Source of the DNA: Solirubrobacterales bacterium
GTDB taxonomy: Bacteria > Actinomycetota > Thermoleophilia > Solirubrobacterales > Solirubrobacteraceae
Reading direction: 5' to 3'
Assembly: GCA_027315255.1 (NCBI GenBank)
Contig: DAHUYL010000018.1
Location: 1 to 55,253, forward strand
Length of the DNA stretch: 55,253 bases
The first letter of the stretch is position 1. The number at the start of each line of letters is the position of its first letter. Below the pieces are notes generated by a model. The model searched no databases. It saw only the letters and a list, made by a program, of their open reading frames with translations, and was not told the DNA's origin. This document shows positions 7,822 to 15,322 of this stretch, piece after piece. Position numbers and translations under genes: made by a program.

Positions 7822-8606
7822 CAATCCCGGGCGGCGGCCGCGCCGACCGGCTGGCGCGCACGGACGCCGACCACCGGGTTGCGCGCGATCGCGAGCAGCG
7901 ACAGCCCGACCGGAAGCGTGCGCCCGGCCCCCAGCCAGCGCGCCTCGAGCCGCATCGGCAGCTCCAGCAGCCGCCCGAACCGGCTACGCCCGACCTGCAG
8001 GTCGGTCCGGTAGTCGTCGTCGACCGGGCGACGGCGCTCCGCCAGGCGGAACACCGCCGCCGGCGCGAGCAGCAGCGCGTTGAACGAGGTCAGCCGCTCG
8101 AGCTGCCAGCCGGCCGCGCGCGTCGCCTCGGTCAACGTCCGGCGCGAGTACCGGCGATGGTGATGGTTGGCGACGTCGTGCTGGGACCACAGCGCCTGAT
8201 AAGCCGGCACCGTCAGCAGCAGCTGCGCGCCTGGCCGGGCCACACGCCGCAGCTCCCTCAGCGCCGCGACATCGTCCTCGATGTGCTCCACCACGTCGAG
8301 GCAGGTGACCAGATCGAAGCGCCCATCCTCGAACGGGAGCGCCTCGAGCCGCGCGATCTGCACGTCGAAATCACCGCGCGACGCGGCGAGCGACGCCGCA
8401 TCCTCGTTCAGCTCGACCCCGGAGACGGCGCCGAGATGCGCAAGCTCGAGCAGGTTGCGGCCCGAGCCGCAGCCCGCGTCGAGCACGTGCGCGACGTCCG
8501 GCAGCGTCATCCGTGCGAGCTCGCGGGCGATGATCGCGCGCCGTCCGCGGTACCACCAGTGGTGCTCGTCGACGTCGAGCATCTCCTCCATCAGTCGTGG
8601 GTCCAT
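7821..8606 (-). CDS. Class I SAM-dependent methyltransferase
   Basis: About 261 residues. Motif I is VLDAGCGSGRN (about residue 40); it is followed by GVELNEDA for the acidic loop, LPFEDGRFDLVTCLDVVEHIEDD, and a C-terminal cap with several hydrophobic stretches. This is the UbiE/Methyltransf_11-type fold seen in small-molecule and lipid methyltransferases. The N-terminal DEHHWWYRGRR is common in methyltransferases found near polyprenol-linked sugar genes. The substrate cannot be assigned. ATG 8606 is chosen over GTG 8609 because TACGAT ends 8 bases before it. It is the first gene of an operon with the DedA gene, which overlaps by one base. Confidence 0.85.
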   Translation of the reverse strand: MDPRLMEEMLDVDEHHWWYRGRRAIIARELARMTLPDVAHVLDAGCGSGRNLLELAHLGAVSGVELNEDAASLAASRGDFDVQIARLEALPFEDGRFDLVTCLDVVEHIEDDVAALRELRRVARPGAQLLLTVPAYQALWSQHDVANHHHRRYSRRTLTEATRAAGWQLERLTSFNALLLAPAAVFRLAERRRPVDDDYRTDLQVGRSRFGRLLELPMRLEARWLGAGRTLPVGLSLLAIARNPVVGVRARQPVGAAAARD

Positions 8607-8614
8607 CACGCTTG

Positions 8615-8620
8615 ATCGTA
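8615..8620 (-). promoter_or_regulatory. Candidate -10 hexamer of the methyltransferase-DedA operon
   Basis: TACGAT reads on the - strand 8 bases before the ATG at 8606, without a ribosome binding site. Confidence 0.45.
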
Positions 8621-8680
8621 ACGAGGGGATAAGAATTGGGCGATGCTGTCGCTATCTGAGCGTGCCGCTTGCGTGGGTGG

Positions 8681-10258
8681 CTACACGCCGGCGACGGTCG
8701 GGATGATGCGATCGGCGGCGGGCGCTTCGGCAGGCTTCAACGTCAGCGTGAAGGTCGCGCCCGGGGCTGCGGCGCTCTCGAGCACGAGCGCCCCACCCAT
8801 CCGCTCGGCGAGCTCACGGCCGATCGCGAGGCCGAGCCCGAAGCCGGCCTCGCCGCCGGTGTCGCGGCCGCGCTTGAAGCGCTCGAAGATCAGTGCCCGC
8901 TCCTCCGGGGCCACCCCGGGCCCCTGGTCGATCACGCTGAGCATCGGGTCTGCGGTCCCGCTGAGCGTGACTGTGACCTCACTCCCGAGCGGGGCGACTC
9001 GCAGGGCGTTGTCGAGCAGGATCCTCAGGATCCGCGCGATGCTTCCCGGATCGCCGAGCGCCCACACCGGAACGGCGGCGTCGCGGAGCACGCCCGTGAC
9101 GCCACGCTCGCCCATCGCCAGCTCGAACTCCGCGAGGACCGCACGGCTCAGCTCGCCGAGCTCGACCGGTTCCGAGCGCAATGCGATGTCGGCGTCGATC
9201 CGGCTCAGGTCGAGCAGGTCGGCCGCGAGGCGCCCTAGCCGGCGCGACTGGGCGCGGGCACGTTCGAGCAGCGCCTTGGCGTCGTCGAGGTCGAGCTGCT
9301 CGTCGCGGAGGTCGTCGGCCAGCAGCTCGAGCATTCCCTCGAGCGAGGCCAGCGGCGTGCGCAGCTCGTGGCTCGCGGTCGCGACGAACGCCCTGCGCGC
9401 CTCCTCCTGGTGGCGCAGGCGGCGCTGCATGATCGCGAACGAACGGGCCAGGTCCCCGACTTCGTCGCGCGCCCGGTCGACGGGGAAGCCGACGCCGGTG
9501 CCGGCGACCGCCACCCGCAGCGCCGCCTGGCGCAGCCGGTGCAGCCGCCGGACGAGCGTGGCCGTCATCGGGATCGCGAGCAGCAGCGTCAGCAGCAGCC
9601 CCGCCACCGCCGCAAGCGTGAACGCGCTGCGGACCGCCGACACGGCATCGGGGATCTCGTCGATCGACTTGTACGCGACGAGGACCGCGTCCGCGTGGGG
9701 CAGGGGGATCGCCGTCCGAACGTACTCGGTCGAGCCGATCGTCTTGAAGCTGTAGCTGCGCTTATCCGTGTGGAAGGCGGTTGCGACCAGCGCAGCGCTC
9801 CCCTCGATGAACGGGTTGGATCCGGGCTTGCTCGCGGGTCCTGCTGGGAGCACTGGGCGCCCTTGCCCCGAGCTGTCGATGAATGCGAACAGGATCAGCT
9901 GCGTGGCGCCGAGGTCGTTCTGCAGGGCGTTGTAGGCATTCGTGACCGACTGGACCACGCCGTCGCTCTGGTCCTTGAGCCCGCGGTCGGCGCGGAACAG
10001 GTAGTCGTTGCCCGCACCGGACAGGACGGACACGAAGCTGTAGCCGGGGTAATGAAGGCTTGCGAGGGTCCCCAGCTCACCCTGGTGGGTCTTGACGTCG
10101 GTTCGGAGTGTCTTCAGCGCCGCCTGACGAAGCTGGCTGTCGAGCCGCGGCAGCAGACCGACGGCCGCCACCAGCAGGGTCGCGACCGTCGTCACCAGGA
10201 CCAACCCGACGATCCGGCCGCGCAGCCCGAAGGTGCTCCATCGCAGCCGGGTCAACAT
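8681..10258 (-). CDS. Sensor histidine kinase with HAMP domain
   Basis: A 525-residue transmembrane histidine kinase. A membrane segment lies at about residues 14-36, a likely extracytoplasmic sensor region of about 165 residues follows, then a second segment rich in Leu/Ala and a HAMP linker. The dimerisation box FVATASHELRTPLASL holds the phospho-accepting His. The ATPase domain shows ILLDNALRVA (N box), DQGPGVAPEE (G1), FERFKRG (F box) and GFGLGLAIGRELAERMGG (G2). The sensor region matches nothing I recognise, so the signal is unknown. The gene follows the response regulator by 28 bp on the same strand, so the two form an operon and a cognate pair. ATG 10258 is used rather than the in-frame TTG just before it. 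Confidence 0.92.
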   Translation of the reverse strand: MLTRLRWSTFGLRGRIVGLVLVTTVATLLVAAVGLLPRLDSQLRQAALKTLRTDVKTHQGELGTLASLHYPGYSFVSVLSGAGNDYLFRADRGLKDQSDGVVQSVTNAYNALQNDLGATQLILFAFIDSSGQGRPVLPAGPASKPGSNPFIEGSAALVATAFHTDKRSYSFKTIGSTEYVRTAIPLPHADAVLVAYKSIDEIPDAVSAVRSAFTLAAVAGLLLTLLLAIPMTATLVRRLHRLRQAALRVAVAGTGVGFPVDRARDEVGDLARSFAIMQRRLRHQEEARRAFVATASHELRTPLASLEGMLELLADDLRDEQLDLDDAKALLERARAQSRRLGRLAADLLDLSRIDADIALRSEPVELGELSRAVLAEFELAMGERGVTGVLRDAAVPVWALGDPGSIARILRILLDNALRVAPLGSEVTVTLSGTADPMLSVIDQGPGVAPEERALIFERFKRGRDTGGEAGFGLGLAIGRELAERMGGALVLESAAAPGATFTLTLKPAEAPAADRIIPTVAGV

Positions 10259-10286
10259 CAACGTTCGGGGTCGTCCGTCCTGGGCA

Positions 10287-11027
10287 CTACGGAGCTCGCA
10301 GTCGGTACCCCGCGCCGCGGACGGTGACGATGTACTTCGGCTTCTCCGGCTCCGGCTCGAGCTTCTCGCGCAGGTGGCGGATGTGGACGTCGATCGCCCG
10401 CGGATCGCGGTAGGCGCTGTCGCCCCAGATCGCGCGCAGCAGCTCCTGGCGGTTGAGCAACCGGCCGGGCTCGGCCATCAGCGCGTCGAGCAGCTCGAAC
10501 TCGCTGAACGTGAGCTTCACCGGCAAGCCGTCGATCGTCACCTCCCGCTGGGCCCGGTCGAGCGCGATCGGGCCGGCGGACAGGACCTCGGCGCCCATGC
10601 CCCGCGTCCCCGAGCGACGCAGGACGGCCCGGATCCGGCTGCGCAGCTCGGCCAGCCCGAACGGCTTGGTGACGTAGTCGTCGCCGCCCGCCTCGAGCCC
10701 GAGGACCGCGTCGGCCTCCGAGTCGAGCGCGGTCAGCATGATGATCGGGACGACGTTGCGCCGCGCCCGCAAGGTGCGGCAGACCTCGTAGCCGTCGGGG
10801 CCGGGTCCGAGCGCGATGTCGAGCAGGACGATGTCGAACTGCTCGCCGGTGGCCCGTTCGATCGCCGTCCGCCCATCGGCGACGGCAGTGACGCGATGGC
10901 CTTCGCGTGTGAACGAGCGCGTCAGCATGTCGCGCAGGTCGGATTCGTCGTCGACGACGAGGATGTTCAGAGTGGCGTCCGTCGGCGGCTTGGCCGACGG
11001 GGGCGCGGAGGGGCGCTCGGTAGCCAT
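10287..11027 (-). CDS. OmpR/PhoB-family response regulator
   Basis: A 246-residue response regulator. The receiver domain begins ILVVDDESDLRDML, with phospho-acceptor Asp in IVLLDIALG, the conserved Thr/Ser position in IIMLTALDS and Lys in VTKPFGLAELRSRI. The C-terminal half is a winged helix of the OmpR class: LTFSEFELLDALMAEPG, LLRAIWGD, DVHIRHLREKLE and IVTVRGAGYRL. The protein should bind DNA as a dimer when phosphorylated by the kinase encoded downstream. The first 20 residues are a low-complexity Ala/Pro tail. TAGGAT at 11045-11040 ends 12 bases before the ATG, further away than at other starts here. Confidence 0.93.
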   Translation of the reverse strand: MATERPSAPPSAKPPTDATLNILVVDDESDLRDMLTRSFTREGHRVTAVADGRTAIERATGEQFDIVLLDIALGPGPDGYEVCRTLRARRNVVPIIMLTALDSEADAVLGLEAGGDDYVTKPFGLAELRSRIRAVLRRSGTRGMGAEVLSAGPIALDRAQREVTIDGLPVKLTFSEFELLDALMAEPGRLLNRQELLRAIWGDSAYRDPRAIDVHIRHLREKLEPEPEKPKYIVTVRGAGYRLRAP

Positions 11028-11039
11028 CGTCAGCTGTCG

Positions 11040-11045
11040 ATCCTA
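11040..11045 (-). promoter_or_regulatory. Candidate -10 hexamer of the two-component operon
   Basis: TAGGAT reads on the - strand 12 bases before the ATG at 11027. A leader of only about five bases would result, with no visible ribosome binding site. Confidence 0.35.
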
Positions 11046-11103
11046 GCGACCGTCGGTGACCTGCGGGCGGGCTCGGCTTGGGCCGCCCGGTCGGCCAGGC
11101 CGC

Positions 11104-11109
11104 TAAGTT
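11104..11109 (+). promoter_or_regulatory. Candidate -10 hexamer of xth
   Basis: TAAGTT ends 6 bases before the GTG at 11116. No ribosome binding site lies between. Confidence 0.45.
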
Positions 11110-11115
11110 GGGCCG

Positions 11116-11979
11116 GTGCGGATCGCGACCTGGAACGTCAACTCGGTCAAGCAGAGGTTGCCTCGGCTGCTTCCGTGGCTCGACGAGCGTCGCCCTGACG
11201 TGGCCTGCCTCCAGGAGACTAAGCTCGCCGACGGGGGGTTCGCGGAGCTGCTCGGCGAGTCGCTGGCGCAGCGCGGGTACGAGTTCGCAGCGCATGGCGA
11301 GGCGGCGTGGAACGGGGTCGCGATCCTCTCGCGCGTCGGGCTCTCTGACGTCGTTGCCGGGTTGTCGGGCGCGCCCGGGTTCCCTCATCCGGAGGCGCGC
11401 GCGGTGTCCGCCTCGTGCGCGGGGGTTCGGGTCGTATCGGTGTACGTCCCCAACGGGCGCGAGCCCGACTCGGAGCACTACGTCTACAAGCTCGCGTGGC
11501 TGCGCTCGCTGCGGGACGCGGTTGCGGCCGGGCCGGCGGCGACGGTCGTCTGCGGCGACATGAACATCGCGCCAGCCGACGAGGACGTGTTCGATCCGGA
11601 CGCGTACATCGGCCAGACCCACGTGACGGCGCCCGAACGGGATGCCCTGGGGTCGCTGAAGGAGCTCGGCCTGCGCGACGTCGTACGGGACCGCTGGCCC
11701 GGCAAGCGGATCTTCACCTACTGGGACTACCGGGCGGGGATGTTCCACAAGGACCTCGGGATGCGGATCGACCTGGTGCTCGCGGACGCTTCGGTCGCCG
11801 GCCGGGTGCGTGCCGCGTGGGTCGACCGCCAGGCGCGGAAGGGCACCGGCCCGAGCGACCACGCGCCGGTGATCATCGACCTCGACGAGGCGCCCGACGG
11901 CGACATCGGCCCGGTCGTCCCGCCGCCCTCGGCGCCCGCCGCCCGGCGCGGGGCGGTCAAGCTGCCGCAGTCGCGTTAG
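11116..11979 (+). CDS. xth: Exodeoxyribonuclease III / AP endonuclease
   Basis: This 287-residue enzyme of the exonuclease III (EEP) family cuts DNA at abasic sites and removes 3'-blocking groups in base-excision repair. It begins MRIATWNVNSVKQRL; the metal-binding Glu is in CLQETKL; GDMNIAPADEDV holds the catalytic Asp/Asn pair, and GPSDHAPVIIDL the Asp-His pair near the C-terminus. The tail after it (about 30 residues, Pro/Ala/Arg-rich, ending VKLPQSR) is not part of the catalytic fold. A nearly identical copy of the tail's last 24 bases reappears at 14447-14470 (see there). The start is GTG 11116, supported by TAAGTT 6 bases upstream. The gene converges on ctaA. Confidence 0.95.
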   Translation: MRIATWNVNSVKQRLPRLLPWLDERRPDVACLQETKLADGGFAELLGESLAQRGYEFAAHGEAAWNGVAILSRVGLSDVVAGLSGAPGFPHPEARAVSASCAGVRVVSVYVPNGREPDSEHYVYKLAWLRSLRDAVAAGPAATVVCGDMNIAPADEDVFDPDAYIGQTHVTAPERDALGSLKELGLRDVVRDRWPGKRIFTYWDYRAGMFHKDLGMRIDLVLADASVAGRVRAAWVDRQARKGTGPSDHAPVIIDLDEAPDGDIGPVVPPPSAPAARRGAVKLPQSR

Positions 11980-11998
11980 GGTCCGCTGGGCCGCGCCC

Positions 11999-12970
11999 TC
12001 AGGGGGCGGCGAGGCTCGGCTCGCGGTCGGGCTCGTACGCCGCCGGGACCGGTGCGCGGCGCGGGACGAGCGCGCCCTCGGCGGCGATCGCCCACAGCGT
12101 CACGAGCCACGTGATGGTCGCGAGCACGACGTGCAGCCAGACCATCTCGGACGGCAGCTTCAGCTCGTACTGGACGCTGCCGAGCAGGCCCTGGCCGGCG
12201 AGCAGCAGCCCGAGCACGGTCAGCGGCTCGAGCGGGTCGAGCGGAACCCCGCGGCTGCGCTTGAGCAGCCAGACGGCGATCGTCGCGACGCCGAAGACGG
12301 CGGCGATCGTCGCGTGCTGGTGCACCGCCCACTCGAGCGTGTTCGGGCCCTCGATCGTGAGCCGCTTGACGTGGTTGCCGATCAGCCCTCCCGAGTGCGG
12401 GCCGGCGGCGGTCGCAGCGGTGCCCGCGAACAGCGTGATCGCACCGAGGAAGCCGAGCGCCCGGACGCCGTAGACGAGCGTGCGGTCGGTGGAGCGGGGG
12501 CGGGAGCCAGGCGGATACGTCGCCCGCCATGCGAGCGCGACGGCGCCGATCAGGATCACCATCGACAGCAGGAAATGCGACATCACGAAACCGGGCGCGA
12601 GGTTCTCCCGGACCGTGAAGCCGCCGAGCACGGCCTGCGCGACGACCCCCAGCGGCAGGCTGATCGCGAGCCAGGCGAGGTCGCGGCGGAATGGCCGGCG
12701 TGTGAAGGCGAGGACCGCGGTGACGACGGTGACCACGCCGACGAGCCCGGAGATCGCGCGGTTGCCGAACTCGATCAGGGCGTGGGTCGCAAGCGGCGGG
12801 TAGACCTTGCCGTAGCACTTCGGCCAGGTCGGGCAGCCGAGCCCGGAGTTCGTCAGTCGCACGGCCGCGCCGGTCAGCACGATCAGGCCGAGGGCGCCGA
12901 GCGCGAAGTAGGAGACCCGGCGGAACTGCGCCTCGTCGACGGTCAGGCGGCTGAGCAGACGGGTGCGCAC
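11999..12970 (-). CDS. ctaA: Heme A synthase, CtaA/Cox15 family
   Basis: Heme A synthase oxidises the methyl group at C8 of heme O to the formyl group of heme A, needed for aa3-type cytochrome oxidases. The 323-residue protein has about eight membrane segments and the family's signatures: GLGCPTWPKCYG after the first segment (a Cys pair facing outside), ENLAPGFVMSHFLLSM, EWAVHQHATIAAVFG and a late His in MVWLHVVLATITW. The His residues lie where the heme ligands are expected. The start is GTG 12970. It lies 21 bp downstream of rmlC on the same strand, so it may be transcribed from the rmlC promoter; no hexamer was seen directly before it. No other cytochrome oxidase genes are in view. Confidence 0.93.
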   Translation of the reverse strand: MRTRLLSRLTVDEAQFRRVSYFALGALGLIVLTGAAVRLTNSGLGCPTWPKCYGKVYPPLATHALIEFGNRAISGLVGVVTVVTAVLAFTRRPFRRDLAWLAISLPLGVVAQAVLGGFTVRENLAPGFVMSHFLLSMVILIGAVALAWRATYPPGSRPRSTDRTLVYGVRALGFLGAITLFAGTAATAAGPHSGGLIGNHVKRLTIEGPNTLEWAVHQHATIAAVFGVATIAVWLLKRSRGVPLDPLEPLTVLGLLLAGQGLLGSVQYELKLPSEMVWLHVVLATITWLVTLWAIAAEGALVPRRAPVPAAYEPDREPSLAAP

Positions 12971-12991
12971 AGAGCTTGGATCAGAGGTGGT

Positions 12992-13552
12992 TCAGGCGGC
13001 CAGCTCGTAGCGGAACGGTAGCGACTCCGCGATCGCCGACAGCGCGGGTGCGGCCCGATCGCGAGCGGACGTGATCAGCTCGATGCCTGCCGGCCACTCG
13101 ATCGCAATCTCGGGATCGTTGTAGAGGAACCCGCCCTCGGTGCTCGCGTCGTAGTACGCCGAGGTCTTGTAGGCGACGTCGGCGACTTCGCTCAGCACGC
13201 AGAACCCGTGTGCGAAGCCATCCGGGCAGAGCAGCTGGCGATGGGTCTCGTCGTCCAGCTCGTAGCCCTCCCACTGCCCGAACGTCGGCGAGCCTACACG
13301 GATGTCGACGACCACGTCGAAGATCGCCCCGCGTACGCAGCGCACGAGCTTTGCCTGGCCCGGCTGGAAGTGCATCCCGCGGACGATCCCGCGCTTGGAG
13401 CGCGAGTGGTTGTCCTGGACCCAGTCGAGGTCGACGCCTGCCTGGTCGAGCACCTCGCGGCGATAGGTCTCCACGAAAAAGCCCCGCTCGTCCCCATGGA
13501 CGACGGGTTCGATCAGTACCGGTCCCTCGAGGCGGGTCCTGCGGACGCGCAT
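12992..13552 (-). CDS. rmlC: dTDP-4-dehydrorhamnose 3,5-epimerase-like protein
   Basis: RmlC converts dTDP-4-keto-6-deoxyglucose to the L-lyxo isomer in dTDP-L-rhamnose synthesis. The 186-residue cupin has GDERGFFVETYR, the catalytic His in VRGMHFQ, GAIFDVVVDIRVGSPTFGQW, LCPDGFAHGFCVLSE and the active-site Tyr region in YKTSAYYD. Length and motif order are those of true RmlC, although relatives acting on other dTDP or CDP sugars cannot be excluded. ATG 13552 is used; the open frame runs further up but enters the antisense of nothing recognisable, and TAAATT ends 7 bases before this ATG. No rmlA, rmlB or rmlD is in the window. Directly upstream is the broken epimerase remnant, suggesting that rmlC once sat in a longer sugar operon. 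Confidence 0.88.
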   Translation of the reverse strand: MRVRRTRLEGPVLIEPVVHGDERGFFVETYRREVLDQAGVDLDWVQDNHSRSKRGIVRGMHFQPGQAKLVRCVRGAIFDVVVDIRVGSPTFGQWEGYELDDETHRQLLCPDGFAHGFCVLSEVADVAYKTSAYYDASTEGGFLYNDPEIAIEWPAGIELITSARDRAAPALSAIAESLPFRYELAA

Positions 13553-13559
13553 CGCCGGC

Positions 13560-13565
13560 AATTTA
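13560..13565 (-). promoter_or_regulatory. Candidate -10 hexamer of rmlC
   Basis: TAAATT reads on the - strand 7 bases before the ATG at 13552. It would let rmlC be expressed despite the broken gene upstream. Confidence 0.45.
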
Positions 13566-13578
13566 GACGGTCGCGCGG

Positions 13579-13830
13579 CTACGCAGCGCCGGACGGCACC
13601 CAGGTCTCGGCGTGCTCGGCGTGAATCGCCTCGAGGATGTCCCGGACGCCGAACGTCAACCGCCAGTCGGGGTAGTCGCGCTCGAACGCCGCGACGTCGC
13701 TGATCCACCAGCGATGATCGCCGATGCGTGCGGTCGGCTCGAGCGTCACGTCCATCTCGCTGCCGGTGATCTCCTCGCAGAGCCCGATCGCCTCGGTCAT
13801 CGAGCAGTTCGAGAAGCGACCGCCGCCCAT
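13579..13830 (-). pseudogene. 3' remnant of an RfbE/Tyv-like NAD-dependent sugar epimerase
   Basis: The 83 residues match the C-terminal end of CDP-paratose/tyvelose 2-epimerase-like extended SDR proteins: an NxGGGRFSN-like start, SMTEAIGLCEEI, GDHRWWISDVAAFERDYP, WRLTFGVRDILEAIH. These enzymes are usually about 330-350 residues long, so the NAD-binding fold and catalytic Tyr-Lys are gone. The break is at about 13830, exactly where an ISL3 transposase remnant starts on the other strand. The piece lies 26 bp upstream of rmlC on the same strand. I infer that an insertion plus deletion removed its 5' end. Confidence 0.75.
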
Positions 13831-13988
13831 GTTGTCCTCGAGGGCCTCAACTCACTGATCCAGGCAGCGAAACGCCGCGCTCGCGGATACCGCACCAACC
13901 GCAACTTCATCGCGATGATCTACCTGATCGTCGGCAAGCTCAACGCCGGGCCCGTCATCGCCTGACCCACCCAAAATGACGACGAGCC
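13831..13988 (+). mobile_element. ISL3-family insertion sequence remnant (3' end)
   Basis: On the + strand the frame 13831-13965 reads the conserved C-terminus of ISL3-family transposases: LEGLNSLIQAAKRRARGY then RTNRNFIAMIYLIVGKL, followed by a stop at 13963-13965. The DDE catalytic part and the 5' end of the element are missing, so it cannot transpose. Just beyond the stop is a terminal-repeat-like sequence ending GACGACGAGCC. The left boundary falls at the break of the epimerase remnant; the right boundary joins a GT2 gene fragment. Confidence 0.75.
13966..13988 (+). repeat. Right terminal inverted repeat of the ISL3 remnant
   Basis: Read inward from 13988 on the opposite strand it begins GGCTCGTCGTCATTTTGGG. 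ISL3-family ends typically begin GGCTCTTCG, so one base of that core differs. The matching left end is absent, so no target duplication can be checked. Confidence 0.6.
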
Positions 13989-14357
13989 GTACTACTGTGC
14001 GTTTGGCACACGCTTTGGCAATGGCGGTCGCACCGTCGACTACCCTCGCTTCAAGCTCGTCCTCAACAGATTCATCAACGCAGACATTCGGTTCCTGTTC
14101 CGCCACGGCTACGACGACACCACGAACGCGTTCAAGGCGTACAGGCGCGAGGTGATCGACCAGATCCAGCCGCTCCTCTCCAACCACTTCAACCTGACCG
14201 TGGAGGTGCCGCTGAAGGCGATCATTCGCGGGTACAACTTTGCGGTGGTTCCCGTGACCTGGACGAAATGGGGAGCCGGTATGCGTTCATCGTCCTGTAC
14301 GTGTGGCTCGCGCACCATCTGAGCCGCGGTGACTACCGGCGGCCCGACCTAGCCTAG
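13989..14357 (+). pseudogene. Truncated, frameshifted GT2 (polyprenyl-phosphate glycosyltransferase type)
   Basis: Starting right at the IS end, frame 13990 reads AFGTRFGNGGRTVDYPRFK, then GYDDTTNAFKAYRREVID, PLLSNHFNLTVEVPLKAI and RGYNFAVVPVTWT. This is the C-terminal half of dolichol-phosphate-mannose-synthase-like GT2 enzymes. After about 14265 the match continues in another frame (EMGSRYAFIVLYVWLAHH, then LSRGDYRR) to the TAG at 14357. Family members have about ten more residues at this point, so a small deletion caused the frameshift. The N-terminal half with the DxD motif is missing. Together the pieces show an IS inserted in a GT2 gene followed by loss of flanking DNA. Confidence 0.75.
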
Positions 14358-14470
14358 CGACGACGCCGGGCGACGGTTCGTCGCGTGGTGACAGCGCACA
14401 TCACAGCCCGACCACGCCCTCGGCTCCGGTCCCGCGGCCGGCGAGCGTCAAGCTGCCACAGTCGCGCTAG
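14350..14470 (+). pseudogene. Degenerate second copy of the xth 3' end
   Basis: The last 24 bases (14447-14470, including the TAG) match the end of xth at 11956-11979 at 22 positions, and both differences are synonymous. Upstream, the frame reads TPSAPVPRPASVKLPQSR against PPSAPAARRGAVKLPQSR at the end of the intact gene, then similarity fades towards about 14356. The sequence is therefore a remnant of a related xth gene. Its stop TAG forms CTAG with the stop of the mannosyltransferase gene on the other strand, as expected for an ancestral convergent xth/mannosyltransferase junction. Otherwise nothing is seen in 14358-14466. Confidence 0.6.
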
Positions 14471-15282
14471 CCGCGGGCGGTGGGGTGGTCGCGGCCGTCG
14501 TCAGCGGACATCTTCACGGCTTCACGGATCGGCTCGCGGATGCGGTCTCGACCTGAGGTGCGCCCCGCGGTACGCCTCAGCCTCAGCACGAGCCCGAACG
14601 CCTCAAGCGCGATCCGCCACGACATCTTGCTCGTGCCGGCGGTCCGGTCGACGAAGACGATCGGAACCTCGAGCACGCGAAACCCTGCACGGATGGCGCG
14701 GTAGGTCACTTCGATCTGGAACACGTAACCCTCGGCCCGGAGGGACCCGATCTCGATCGACTCGAGCACTTCGCGCCGGATGCACTTGAAGCCCCCGGTC
14801 AGATCGTTGACGCTAACGCCGAGGATCCAGCGGGCGTAGAGACATCCCCCGCGACTGACGAGCCGGCGCAGCAACCCCCAGTTGGCGACGGCTCCGCCCG
14901 GAACGTACCGGGAGCCGAGGACGAGGTCTGCGTCCGCCGCTCCGGCCAGTAATTCGGGTAGGTGCCGCGGATCGTGCGAGAAGTCTGCGTCCATCTCTAC
15001 GACCAGCTCCGCACCCGCCTCCAGCGCGCGCGTGAATCCAGCGACATATGCCTGACCAAGGCCGTTCTTGGCAGTGCGATGAAGGACTTCCACGGCGTCG
15101 AGCGCCCGCGCCAGACGATCTGCAATCTCGCCTGTGCCGTCGGGGGAGTTGTCGTCGACGACCAGCAACCGATATTCGCCGGGGATCTCGATGTCGAGCG
15201 TCTCGGCCACCGCACGGACGGTCCGTTCGATGTTCTCGGCCTCGTTGTACGTAGGCATCACAAGGTAGACGCGAGCGCTCAT
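14467..15282 (-). CDS. Polyprenol monophosphomannose synthase-like GT2
   Basis: A 271-residue GT2 enzyme of the dolichol-phosphate mannose synthase type. It transfers a hexose from GDP- or UDP-sugar to a polyprenyl phosphate on the cytoplasmic face of the membrane. Motifs: VMPTYNEAENIERTV, VVDDNSPDGTGEIAD, the metal-binding DADFSHDP, LVLGSRYVPGG, TGGFKCIRREVLESI and the late GFRVLEVPIVFVDRTAGTSKM. The protein lacks the C-terminal membrane anchor of GtrB-like relatives and resembles the catalytic domain of mycobacterial Ppm1. It may supply lipid-linked mannose to the GT-C proteins encoded nearby (inference). ATG 15282 is supported by TACGCT 6 bases upstream; it follows the DUF2142 gene by 40 bp. 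Confidence 0.88.
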   Translation of the reverse strand: MSARVYLVMPTYNEAENIERTVRAVAETLDIEIPGEYRLLVVDDNSPDGTGEIADRLARALDAVEVLHRTAKNGLGQAYVAGFTRALEAGAELVVEMDADFSHDPRHLPELLAGAADADLVLGSRYVPGGAVANWGLLRRLVSRGGCLYARWILGVSVNDLTGGFKCIRREVLESIEIGSLRAEGYVFQIEVTYRAIRAGFRVLEVPIVFVDRTAGTSKMSWRIALEAFGLVLRLRRTAGRTSGRDRIREPIREAVKMSADDGRDHPTARG

Positions 15283-15288
15283 CGCCGG

Positions 15289-15294
15289 AGCGTA
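15289..15294 (-). promoter_or_regulatory. Candidate -10 hexamer of the mannosyltransferase-like gene
   Basis: TACGCT reads on the - strand 6 bases before the ATG at 15282. Confidence 0.4.
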
Positions 15295-15322
15295 TCCGCC
15301 ATCGCTCTTCTCGTCGTCCGGC

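Noticed and set aside
13612..13965. Open frame of 117 codons as an intact small gene
   Set aside because: Only the last 44 codons match anything (ISL3 transposase end); the first part is antisense to the epimerase remnant.
14358..14466. A regulatory RNA or small gene in the gap after the GT2 remnant
   Set aside because: The only recognisable signal is the degenerate xth tail; no open frame or structure stood out.
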